Source: Burkholderiaceae bacterium (GTDB lineage: Bacteria > Pseudomonadota > Gammaproteobacteria > Burkholderiales > Burkholderiaceae). From it: a stretch of DNA of 17,836 bases. The notes below the pieces were generated by a model that searched no databases, had not been told where the DNA came from, and saw nothing but the letters and a program-made list of their open reading frames with translations. Made by a program: the position numbers and the translations under genes. The stretch is from positions 1 to 17,836 of the forward strand of contig JALREG010000395.1 of assembly GCA_023253905.1 (NCBI GenBank). Direction: 5' to 3'. Below, in pieces: positions 1-6,337 of the stretch (its first letter is position 1; the number at the start of each line of letters is the position of its first letter).

Positions 1-202
1 TTGCCAACGCGCTGGCGATGTCTGCCCCACCGCTCAAGGTGGAAATCCGACCGGTGAAGGTCACCATGTCGCGCCAGTGCGAATCTGCATGAAATAACGC
101 CGTCAAGGCCTGACGATGCCCCCCCGCGAGCGCCGCCGAAAACGATTCGAGCCAGCGTGCAGCTGCGACATTCTGAACCGATTCTTCAACCACCATCGTC
201 AT
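1..202 (-). CDS. N-terminal fragment of probable flavin-containing monooxygenase (NTF2-like N-terminal domain), cut by left edge
   Basis: The reverse strand from 202 reads MTMVVEESVQNVAAARWLES and stays open to the window edge (67 codons). The segment has a W-L-x-x-F-x-x-A-L start, an A-L-x-x-L-F-H-A-D-S-x-W-R-D block at about residues 32-45 and an F-T-G-R-I-S-T turn. This is the pattern of the SnoaL/NTF2-like domain found in front of the FAD and NADPH domains in a family of flavin-containing monooxygenases of about 600 residues; the WRD motif is the main clue. The Rossmann domains are not in the window, so a stand-alone NTF2-like protein is possible. A second ATG at 196 would give MVVEE; neither start has a strong Shine-Dalgarno sequence, the best being GGGAA upstream of 202. 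It lies 87 bp downstream of the isomerase-like gene on the same strand and is probably the last visible member of that operon. Confidence 0.65.
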   Translation of the reverse strand, partial: MTMVVEESVQNVAAARWLESFSAALAGGHRQALTALFHADSHWRDMVTFTGRISTLSGGADIASALA

Positions 203-289
203 TTTGAATTCCCGAACTCAATCGAAAGAGGACCAGATTTTAATGATGCCAACGCACCCAACCCTAAGCTCCGGGTGCCCGCAGACGCC

Positions 290-1045
290 TCAGGCGGCCT
301 TCTCGGCGGAGGCACCGGGTACAGCGGGCATTTCTCTCAAGAGTTGGCCAAAGCCCGGCACGCTGCGGTGGCCACCCAGCATACTGAGCACCTGCCAGAT
401 GGCCACATTGTTGGTGGTGAGAACAGGCTTGCCTACCCGGGCCTCCAGCGCCTCGATGATGGGCACCGTCCACCAGTTGCCACAGGCGAGAAACAGCACG
501 TCGGCGTCTGGCCGATCTGCCTTCAGGCCCAGTTCGATGGCCGACTCGGGCGGCAGGCGACCGATATCGTTATTGCGGGTCACCTCAGCAGCCACCTGGG
601 ACACCACCTCGATACCGTGCGAATGCAGAAAGTCGGCCACCTGCTGATTGGTCTGCGACGACCACGGACCGGCCAGCGCCACCTTACGAGCATGATAGGC
701 ACCCATGGCAGCGATCATGGCGGTTGCCGCGGTCGTGGCCTGGCGCCCCGTTGCATCATGAATGCGCTGAATCAGTTGTGCGTCATAGCCCTTGCCCATG
801 CGGGTGGAAGGCGCAGTGGCAGCAAGCAGGATGACGTCCACATCGGCGTCGGCGAGCTTGCGGGCTTCTTTCTCCAGTTCGGCCACGATCTTGAGCGTGG
901 AGTCGGGATCAACGCTTGCCAGCCCGAGGCGGGTGACGTGCAGCGACACGCTTGAGGGCAGCGTCGATGCGAATTCCGGCTCCTGCGTGGAATTGGAGGA
1001 AGGCACCAGCAGCCCCACCCGTTGCTGTTTGACAACTCTCTGCAT
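290..1045 (-). CDS. Maleate isomerase / arylmalonate decarboxylase family protein (Asp/Glu racemase superfamily)
   Basis: This 251-residue cytosolic enzyme has the usual length for maleate cis-trans isomerases and arylmalonate decarboxylases. The N-terminal V-P-S-S-N-S-T-x-E-x-E motif (residues 14-24) matches the substrate carboxylate-binding P-S-S-N loop. The C-terminal half has A-C-G-N at 187-190, followed by P-V-L-T-T-N-N at 207-213, where family members carry the second catalytic cysteine. The N-terminal catalytic position reads A76-T77-A78, where isomerases and racemases have Cys-Thr-Ser and the decarboxylase has Gly-Thr-Ser. Cys188 is the only cysteine. The usual Tyr of the (T)P-Y motif appears as Trp128 in G-P-W. 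The single cysteine fits a decarboxylase-like mechanism better than a two-cysteine isomerase, but the substrate cannot be read from sequence. The start is supported by AGGAG 8 nt upstream. It lies 29 bp after the Bug-type binding protein gene, so the two are probably cotranscribed. Confidence 0.85.
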   Translation of the reverse strand: MQRVVKQQRVGLLVPSSNSTQEPEFASTLPSSVSLHVTRLGLASVDPDSTLKIVAELEKEARKLADADVDVILLAATAPSTRMGKGYDAQLIQRIHDATGRQATTAATAMIAAMGAYHARKVALAGPWSSQTNQQVADFLHSHGIEVVSQVAAEVTRNNDIGRLPPESAIELGLKADRPDADVLFLACGNWWTVPIIEALEARVGKPVLTTNNVAIWQVLSMLGGHRSVPGFGQLLREMPAVPGASAEKAA

Positions 1046-1053
1046 GGCTTGAT

Positions 1054-1058
1054 CTCCT
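1054..1058 (-). promoter_or_regulatory. Shine-Dalgarno AGGAG of the isomerase-family gene
   Basis: AGGAG on the minus strand, 8 nt before the ATG at 1045. It fixes the start of the isomerase-family gene and shows independent translation within the 29-bp gap after the binding-protein stop codon. Confidence 0.8.
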
Positions 1059-1074
1059 GGTTACATGTGCAGGT

Positions 1075-2058
1075 TCATTCTGGCCGGATACCGGCCGCCT
1101 TGATCAGGACGGCGTATCGCTCCAGATCCTTTCGAACGACTTCGGCCATCTCCTCGGGCCGATTGCCGACCGGCCCCCCCTCTCCGGCACGCTCCGCAGC
1201 CTGGAGAAACTTGGGCGTGCGGATGACTTTGACGATGGCAGCGTGGAGTCGTTCAATGATCTCGGGCGGCGTGCGGGCCGGCAGCCATACCGCCGGGGTG
1301 ACGCCGGCTTCGAAGCCGGGATAGGTTTCGGCAATCGACGGAACGTCGGGAAGCGCGGTCAGGCGCCCCAGGCTAGTCACCGCCACCGCCTTGAGTTTTC
1401 CGTTCTTCAGATGTGGCAGAACCGAATTCACGCCCGAAAAATAGAGCGGGACATGTCCCCCCATGACATCAGCAAGCGCGGGCGCCCCACCTTTGTAGGG
1501 CACGTGCGACAGCCGGACATCGCCGCGAAGCTCGAGTTGAACCATTGCCAGATGCGCCATCCCCCCAGTGCCAAACGAGGCATAGGTGATGCGTCCCGGC
1601 TGCTCGCGGGCCGCACGGATCAGGGCGGAAATGGTGACCGCAGGGAAGTCCGGGTGGGCCACCAGCACCTGCGGCACCGTGTTGATCACCGTGACCGGAG
1701 CGAAGTCGTTGAGCGGATGAAAGGGCAAGGACTTGACCACAAAGGGGTTGCCCGCGTGGGCCGATAGCGTGCTCACCAGGAAGGTGTAGCCATCGGGCGG
1801 CGATTTAGCGACCAGGTCGGTACCGATGATGCCATTCGCTCCGCTGCGGTTATCGACGGTGACCGGCTGCCCCAGCTCCGCCGACAGATCCTCGATCAGC
1901 CGACGGCCTGACAGATCAACACTTCCACCCGCAGGATAAGGAATCACCATCCGAACGGGTCGATTCGGCCAGGCCTGCGCGACGGCCATCGCCGAGTTGA
2001 GAAGCAAAGCGATCAGGGCGCCAACCGCAAGCCCCGCCCTCCGATTGAACCCGAGCAT
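1075..2058 (-). CDS. Bug-type (TctC-like) periplasmic solute-binding protein of the tripartite tricarboxylate transporter family
   Basis: The protein is 327 residues from the ATG at 2058. That start is preferred over the longer frame from 2094 because GGAG lies 7 nt upstream and it begins a clean signal peptide: MLGFNRR, a hydrophobic core to about residue 20, then cleavage after A-Q-A at 29. Bug-family landmarks follow in order: W-P-N-R-P-V-R-M-V-I-P-Y-P-A-G-G-S-V-D, then Q-P-V-T-V-D-N-R-S-G-A-N-G, then P-P-D-G-Y-T-F, and later H-V-P-Y-K-G-G-A-P-A-L. Family members bind carboxylic acids or related small molecules in the periplasm and pass them to TctA/TctB membrane proteins. No tctA or tctB gene is visible, so this is an orphan receptor or works with membrane parts encoded elsewhere. 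It lies between the MmgE/PrpD and isomerase-family genes, which suggests that its ligand is their substrate. Confidence 0.93.
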   Translation of the reverse strand: MLGFNRRAGLAVGALIALLLNSAMAVAQAWPNRPVRMVIPYPAGGSVDLSGRRLIEDLSAELGQPVTVDNRSGANGIIGTDLVAKSPPDGYTFLVSTLSAHAGNPFVVKSLPFHPLNDFAPVTVINTVPQVLVAHPDFPAVTISALIRAAREQPGRITYASFGTGGMAHLAMVQLELRGDVRLSHVPYKGGAPALADVMGGHVPLYFSGVNSVLPHLKNGKLKAVAVTSLGRLTALPDVPSIAETYPGFEAGVTPAVWLPARTPPEIIERLHAAIVKVIRTPKFLQAAERAGEGGPVGNRPEEMAEVVRKDLERYAVLIKAAGIRPE

Positions 2059-2065
2059 CGTCAGT

Positions 2066-2069
2066 CTCC
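2066..2069 (-). promoter_or_regulatory. Shine-Dalgarno GGAG deciding the binding-protein start
   Basis: GGAG on the minus strand, 7 nt before the ATG at 2058. The alternative upstream ATG at 2094 would put a 12-residue charged extension before the signal peptide, so 2058 is preferred. Confidence 0.75.
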
Positions 2070-2124
2070 GTGGTGAATACACCGGAACCGTCAAGCGTAA
2101 CGGAAGGCCGGCGGGGATGGAACC

Positions 2125-3594
2125 TCAGAGTTCATTTCGAACAACTGCCCCGCTGATCAGTGCTGCCACCTCATCGGGAGCACCGACCGAGTCAAATCGC
2201 TTCAAGGCGTCGAGCAGTCGGGCGGCTTCTACCGGCATCAGCGGTTCCACCGTATCCATGAACTTCTCCTCGAGATCGGCCCACTCCATGGGTCGATCAA
2301 GACTACCTAGCGCCGCAGAAATATCGGCGCTCGATGTCGTTCCATCGGGGTATTCCACACCCAACCGCGCCGACCAGCGGGCCACCCCCGGGTCGGTGAT
2401 CACCCGAACCCGGCCTGCCAACGCTTGCCGTTCGGGATCTGACAGGCCCTGATCCGAAAATTCCGCCAGCACCGCGCGCCGCCCCTGTAACCCGATCGCC
2501 ACGTTGTAGGGCAAGCTGAAGCGGGCCTCGAGCACGGTTCCCGGGGATTGGTGGCATGCAATCACCGGCGCAAGCGGATGAACCGTGAGCACTACGGCAT
2601 CAGGCATTCGGCCCCTGCGCGAACGGCTCGCCTCCAACGCCGCCTCATGGGCCGCGTGTGTCAACTGGCAGCTGGGATATGGCTTGTAGGTGTTTTCCAG
2701 CACGAGCCAGTTGGTATCGAACCTCGCGACTGCCGCGCGGGGCTCCTGCAGAAGAGTACCGAACAGGCCTCGGACCGGATCATCAAGCAGGCCATCCGGC
2801 GCGGTGATGCCGACAGCAGCCATCTCAGCGGCGAGCACCCCGTTCATCGCAGCCTTACCGACGGCAACCGGCTTTGCGAATGACCCGGCGAGCGACATCA
2901 GTCCACCAGTCTGCGCTGCCGCAAGGCCGATCGCCGATATAAATTGCTTCGGATTGAGTTCGAGGATAGCCGCCGCGCCAGCCACCGCGGACAGGTGCCC
3001 GAGTATCGACGTTGGATGCCAACCCCGGGCGGCGAGCCGCTCGCCGACTCCCTCAAGGCCCAGACGCGCGCCGACTTCGAAGCCCGCGGCAAATGCGGCA
3101 AGCATGCGGGTACCGCTGAGACCGTGACCGTACCCGAGCGCCAGCACCGCGGCGAAAGTCGGTGCTCCCGGGTGCAAGAGCGAGGCAATATGGAAATCAT
3201 CGAAGTCGAGAGTGTGCGCGGCCGCGCCATTGATCAGAGCCGCAGGCGCCGGCGCCATGCGGTGACCGTCGAGCGTGAGTGCCCTGCCCTCAGACTGCCA
3301 GCGCCTCGCCACCACCGCCAGTGAGCGCGTCTGCGCATCCGCCATGCCGGCCAGTGTCACTGCAAACCAGTCGACGATTGCACGCTTTGCCGCGTCAACA
3401 ACCGGCGCGGGAAGTTGATTGCGGGAAACCCTTTGGTACTGCGCCAAAGAGGATAAAAGCGCAGGTTGGTCGGCATTCGCGAGCAACGCGACGTCTGCTG
3501 CGGCCTGATCTGAATGGCGAACGGGCGCTGTCATGGCGTGAAGATACCCCATGCCGCCTGCCCTGCCCGCTCGCGCGGCAGACATACGTTTCAT
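2125..3594 (-). CDS. MmgE/PrpD family protein (2-methylcitrate dehydratase / cis-aconitate decarboxylase-like)
   Basis: The longest reading is 489 residues. Later starts at 3552 (MGYLH) and 3534 (MTAPV) would give 475 or 469 residues, closer to the usual 450-480. A GGGGGA stretch sits about 9 nt before 3594, so the start is undecided. The family fold is all-helical plus a lid domain. Landmarks numbered from 3594: N-G-A-A-A-H-T-L-D-F-D-D (122-133), H-P-G (141-143), G-W-H-P-T-S (191-196), F-A-K-P-V (239-243), and Y-K-P-Y-P-S-C (303-309). By motif alignment from memory, D130, H141, H193, K241 and K304 sit where cis-aconitate decarboxylase has its active-site Asp, His and Lys residues; the threonine of its DDT motif is Phe here. 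Members dehydrate or decarboxylate short polycarboxylic acids; the exact reaction here is unknown. It is the first gene of the minus-strand set, divergent from the EamA transporter. Confidence 0.9.
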   Translation of the reverse strand: MKRMSAARAGRAGGMGYLHAMTAPVRHSDQAAADVALLANADQPALLSSLAQYQRVSRNQLPAPVVDAAKRAIVDWFAVTLAGMADAQTRSLAVVARRWQSEGRALTLDGHRMAPAPAALINGAAAHTLDFDDFHIASLLHPGAPTFAAVLALGYGHGLSGTRMLAAFAAGFEVGARLGLEGVGERLAARGWHPTSILGHLSAVAGAAAILELNPKQFISAIGLAAAQTGGLMSLAGSFAKPVAVGKAAMNGVLAAEMAAVGITAPDGLLDDPVRGLFGTLLQEPRAAVARFDTNWLVLENTYKPYPSCQLTHAAHEAALEASRSRRGRMPDAVVLTVHPLAPVIACHQSPGTVLEARFSLPYNVAIGLQGRRAVLAEFSDQGLSDPERQALAGRVRVITDPGVARWSARLGVEYPDGTTSSADISAALGSLDRPMEWADLEEKFMDTVEPLMPVEAARLLDALKRFDSVGAPDEVAALISGAVVRNEL

Positions 3595-3610
3595 TCGCGA
3601 CCGTCCCCCA

Positions 3611-3631
3611 AATCCTGTTCGTGGCAGGATT
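3611..3631. promoter_or_regulatory. Perfect inverted repeat in the divergent intergenic region, candidate operator
   Basis: AATCCTG (3611-3617) and CAGGATT (3625-3631) are perfect 7-bp arms around a 7-nt spacer, 21 bp in all. It lies between the divergent MmgE/PrpD and EamA genes, where an operator controlling both directions would be expected. No regulator gene is in the window, and no clear -35/-10 pair was identified. A chance dyad or an RNA hairpin in the MmgE/PrpD leader is possible. Confidence 0.35.
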
Positions 3632-3681
3632 CGGACAGGCCCGTGTCGATTTGCGGGTTATCGCCCTATCCGACTGAGCCG

Positions 3682-4590
3682 ATGTCCAATCCAAGTCCCA
3701 CCCCCTCACCCCCTCAACAACTGCCCCTCGCGATCGGCTACATGATGATCATGGGCGCGGTCTGGGGTCTGCAGATCTCGCTCGCCAAGGTGGGGTCCCA
3801 GCATCAGATCGACCCGGTGGCGTGGATGGTGTTTGTCAACGCGGTGGGTGCTCCGGCCCTGCTCCTGATCGCCGCCTTGCGAGGCACGAACCCGCTCTCG
3901 CTGCTGCCGCACACCCGCTATGCAGTGATCGCCGGCGTCACGGCGATCGCCGTCCCCAACACCTTGGTCGTCCTGGTGATGGCGCACGTCCCAGCAGGGC
4001 TCGCCGCGGTTCTGAACACGCTTTCACCCCTCATTACCTACGCACTGGCGCTGGCGTTCAGAATGGCGCCGCTACAGGGTCTTCGAATTGCCGGGCTTGG
4101 TTTCGGGGTGGCTGGCACCCTGATGGTGCTCCTGCCCCGGGCGAGCCTCCCCGATCCGTCGATGACGCCCTGGGTGGTGGCATGCCTGCTGGTACCGTTT
4201 TCCTACGCGGTCTCGAACATCTACATCGCCCGCCAGCGGCCATCGGCCGTTGACTCGATCGCGCTGGCCGGCGCCATGCAGGCCGGATCGCTGATCTGCC
4301 TGCTTCCGTTCGGACTGCTGCGCGGTCTCTATCTGCCGCTACCGCCCGCGCATGCTGGCGACTGGGCCATGATCGCGCATGCTTCCTTCAGCTGGATCGG
4401 TGCGCTGCTGTTTTTCGAAGTGATGCGGCTGGCGGGTCCGGTATTTTTCAGCCAAACAGGCTTTCTGGTTACGCTTTGGGGGGTTTTCTGGGGCTGGCTG
4501 TTTTTTGGTGAAGCGCACAGCGTGTGGGTCTGGGGTGCGATGATTTCCATCTTCGCCGGCCTGGCACTGGTCACTCGCGCAAGTCGATAG
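3682..4590 (+). CDS. EamA/DMT-family (RhaT-like) transporter
   Basis: The protein has 302 residues from ATG 3682, typical for ten-helix drug/metabolite transporters made of two EamA repeats. The frame stays open upstream to 3514, but that would overlap the divergent gene and add a non-hydrophobic leader, so 3682 (MSNPSPTPSPPQQ) is preferred even though its Shine-Dalgarno sequence is weak. The first helix contains G-A-V-W-G-L-Q, followed by further hydrophobic segments, and the second repeat starts near T-P-W-V-V-A-C. The last helices hold W-G-V-F-W-G-W-L-F-F-G-E, the characteristic end of EamA repeats. It sits in the inner membrane and probably moves a small metabolite; direction and substrate are not readable. 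Only 27 bp separate it from the AtzG-like gene, so the three plus-strand genes likely form an operon. Confidence 0.9.
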   Translation: MSNPSPTPSPPQQLPLAIGYMMIMGAVWGLQISLAKVGSQHQIDPVAWMVFVNAVGAPALLLIAALRGTNPLSLLPHTRYAVIAGVTAIAVPNTLVVLVMAHVPAGLAAVLNTLSPLITYALALAFRMAPLQGLRIAGLGFGVAGTLMVLLPRASLPDPSMTPWVVACLLVPFSYAVSNIYIARQRPSAVDSIALAGAMQAGSLICLLPFGLLRGLYLPLPPAHAGDWAMIAHASFSWIGALLFFEVMRLAGPVFFSQTGFLVTLWGVFWGWLFFGEAHSVWVWGAMISIFAGLALVTRASR

Positions 4591-4604
4591 CACTCTCAAT
4601 TTCG

Positions 4605-4610
4605 AAGGAG
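4605..4610 (+). promoter_or_regulatory. Shine-Dalgarno AAGGAG of the AtzG-like gene
   Basis: AAGGAG 7 nt before ATG 4618, in the 27-bp gap after the transporter. It is the strongest ribosome binding site in this operon, suggesting efficient translation of the small protein and, by coupling, of the amidase. Confidence 0.8.
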
Positions 4611-4617
4611 CTTTTCC

Positions 4618-4818
4618 ATGCAAGACGACCTATCGTCCGGGTTCATCCGGCAATTGCTGACCGCGCAGGGCTGCGTGATCGATGAGGCCGACGCTGCGCT
4701 CATCGCAGTCAATCTCGGCGCACAGCTTCGGACCGCTCACCAGGCCTATGGCGACCTGCCCTTCGAAGCCGAGCCTTCGGGGTTCGATGCAGCCATGCGT
4801 GACGGAGCAATCCGATGA
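4618..4818 (+). CDS. AtzG-like (DUF4089) small amidase partner protein
   Basis: This is a 66-residue protein with a helix-loop-helix outline and a conserved-looking D-E-A-D-A-A-L-I-A-V-N-L segment at about residues 21-32, followed by a short acidic tail containing L-P-F-E-A-E-P. Size, motif and position directly before an amidase match DUF4089 proteins such as AtzG (cyanuric acid pathway) and HpxX (purine catabolism). AtzG is known to bind and stabilise the amidase AtzE in a GatC-like way. Its TGA overlaps the amidase ATG (ATGA), which indicates translational coupling and equal production of two subunits. It has no catalytic motif of its own. Identification relies on context as well as sequence because the protein is short. 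Confidence 0.8.
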   Translation: MQDDLSSGFIRQLLTAQGCVIDEADAALIAVNLGAQLRTAHQAYGDLPFEAEPSGFDAAMRDGAIR

Positions 4819-6227
4819 GCGCGCTGCATGAAATGACCTTGGCCGAGGCAGCCGCCGCGCTGCGGGCCCGTCGCGTCTCAGCCGTTGAACTTCTGCAGGC
4901 GCAGCTTGCCCGGGCCCGATCGGTACAACCCGCTATCAACGCGTTTATCCGGATCGATGAGGAGACGGCCATGGCCCAGGCCCGTGCTCTTGACAGCGAG
5001 GCCGCTCGGGGACATTTCCGGGGCCTCCTGCACGGCGTCCCGATGGCCCACAAGGATATGTTCTACCGGACCGGGCTGGTTACCACCTGCGGCTCGGCGA
5101 TTCGCCGCGACGTACGCGCCGACACCACCGCCACCGCGCTCGAACGGCTGGATGCCGCGGGCGCCATCGACTTCGGCACGCTCAACATGGCCGAATTCGC
5201 ATACGGCCCCACCGGCCACAATGTTCATTTCGGCGCCGCGCGCAATCCCTGGAACACTGCGCATATCACCGGCGGATCTTCCAGCGGTTCGGGCGCTGCG
5301 GTTGCTGCCCTAGCAACCTTTGGCGCGCTGGGATCCGATACCGGCGGGTCAGTCCGACTGCCCGCTTCTTTATGCGGCGTGACAGGTCTCAAGGTGACCT
5401 ATGGCCGCGTGAGTCGTGCCGGCGCCATGCCGCTCTCCTACTCCATGGATACGATCGGGCCGCTCGCCCGTACTGCGCTCGACTGCGCACTCATGCTGCA
5501 AGTGCTCGCCGGCGCCGACCCGCGCGACCCCACCACGCCAGCGCAACCTGTTCCCGACTACGCGGCGCGCCTTCGTCAACCCTTGGGCGGACTTCGCGTG
5601 GGCGTGCCCAATCAGTTTTTCCATGACGATCTGGACCCGGCGGTCGCACGCTGCATCGATGAAGCGCGCAAGGTGCTCACAGGCCTGGGCTGCCGGATCG
5701 TCCAGGTTGATCTACCAGACATGCGGGCGGCCGAGGTGGCCGCCACCCACGTGATCGCCGCCGAGGCAGCCACGCTCCACGGCAACTGGCTGCGCAATCG
5801 GCCGCAGGATTACTCGCCCCAAGTCCGAGCTCGGTTGATGCGAGGCCTGGCGATCCCCGCCTCGCGCTATATCGACGCCTTACGGCTGCGAGGCGAGCTG
5901 TTGCAGCGTTTTCTGTCTGAGGTTTTCAACCAGGTGGACGTGCTTCACGTCCCAAGCCTCGCCATCCCCACCCCTGGCCTCGCCGAGACCGACGTGGGTG
6001 GCGGCGCAAAAATGGATCGAATCCTTGCCCTCCTCACCCGCCTTCAGCGGCCCCTCAATTTTCTCGGTCTGCCGTCGATTGCACTTCCTTGCGGAGAAAC
6101 CACCAACGGCATGCCAGTGGGCATGCAACTTGCCGGGCGGCCCTTCGCAGAGGACGTCATTCTCCACCTGGCGCACGCGTTCCAGCAGGTCACCCCCTGG
6201 CACGCGCGGCACCCGGCAACAGGCTGA
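4815..6227 (+). CDS. Amidase-signature family hydrolase (AtzE/GatA-like)
   Basis: The protein has 470 residues, the usual length of AtzE/GatA-type amidases. The Ser-cisSer-Lys triad is readable: Lys80 in H-K-D-M-F, cis-Ser155 in G-G-S-S-S-G-S-G (153-160), and nucleophile Ser179 in S-D-T-G-G-S-V-R-L-P-A-S (174-185). The glycine-serine loop differs slightly from the usual G-G-S-S-G-G-S. It would hydrolyse a carboxamide or ureide bond in the cytosol. The AtzG-like gene overlapping its start argues for a heteromeric complex as in AtzE-AtzG (1-carboxybiuret hydrolase) or HpxX-HpxY. No cyanuric acid hydrolase, biuret hydrolase or purine genes are nearby, so the substrate is likely different. It is not the tRNA amidotransferase GatA: no gatB or gatC is present. 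It starts at the overlapping ATG and ends 110 bp before the adhesin gene. Confidence 0.9.
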   Translation: MSALHEMTLAEAAAALRARRVSAVELLQAQLARARSVQPAINAFIRIDEETAMAQARALDSEAARGHFRGLLHGVPMAHKDMFYRTGLVTTCGSAIRRDVRADTTATALERLDAAGAIDFGTLNMAEFAYGPTGHNVHFGAARNPWNTAHITGGSSSGSGAAVAALATFGALGSDTGGSVRLPASLCGVTGLKVTYGRVSRAGAMPLSYSMDTIGPLARTALDCALMLQVLAGADPRDPTTPAQPVPDYAARLRQPLGGLRVGVPNQFFHDDLDPAVARCIDEARKVLTGLGCRIVQVDLPDMRAAEVAATHVIAAEAATLHGNWLRNRPQDYSPQVRARLMRGLAIPASRYIDALRLRGELLQRFLSEVFNQVDVLHVPSLAIPTPGLAETDVGGGAKMDRILALLTRLQRPLNFLGLPSIALPCGETTNGMPVGMQLAGRPFAEDVILHLAHAFQQVTPWHARHPATG

Positions 6228-6279
6228 ACAAGTTCCTCCCAGCCCCCGCGCGCCGTCTAAAGTTCCCGACGTTACAGTC

Positions 6280-6323
6280 GATTGCCTGAACACGGGCAAT
6301 CTTCGATTCGCTGCGCCCGTTTT
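6280..6323 (+). terminator. Overlapping inverted repeats with short T-run between amidase and adhesin genes
   Basis: The 110-bp gap 6228-6337 holds two hairpin options. The first pairs GATTGCC (6280-6286) with GGCAATC (6295-6301) over an 8-nt loop. The second pairs ACGGGC (6292-6297) with GCCCGT (6315-6320), can also pair AATC with GATT inside, and is followed by TTTT (6320-6323). The second looks like a weak Rho-independent terminator for the amidase operon. Both use 6295-6297, so they exclude each other, as in an attenuator. The T-run is short and directly abuts the adhesin ribosome binding site, so its function is uncertain. No clear promoter for the adhesin gene was recognised in the gap. 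Confidence 0.35.
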
Positions 6324-6330
6324 AAAGGGA
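6324..6330 (+). promoter_or_regulatory. Shine-Dalgarno AAAGGGA of the giant adhesin gene
   Basis: AAAGGGA lies 7 nt before ATG 6338, and an in-frame TAA at 6323-6325 closes the frame upstream. Together they fix 6338 as the start of the long frame. Confidence 0.7.
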
Positions 6331-6337
6331 CGGGTTG

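Noticed and set aside
254..278. GCACCC/GGGTGC 6-bp stem between the isomerase-family and monooxygenase-like genes
   Set aside because: The loop is 13 nt and no T-run follows on the minus strand, so it does not qualify as a terminator.
116..955. 279-codon plus-strand frame opposite the isomerase-family gene
   Set aside because: It is antisense to a clearly recognised gene, and its translation is rich in Arg, His and Gly without family motifs; a GC-rich shadow frame.
3514..3681. Longer N-terminus for the EamA transporter
   Set aside because: It would overlap the divergent gene and add a non-hydrophobic Arg/Pro/His-rich leader before the first helix; ATG 3682 gives a normal 302-residue protein.
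4815..6227. Amidase as GatA of the tRNA amidotransferase
   Set aside because: No gatB or gatC is adjacent, and the small upstream gene is AtzG-like rather than GatC; the context is catabolic.
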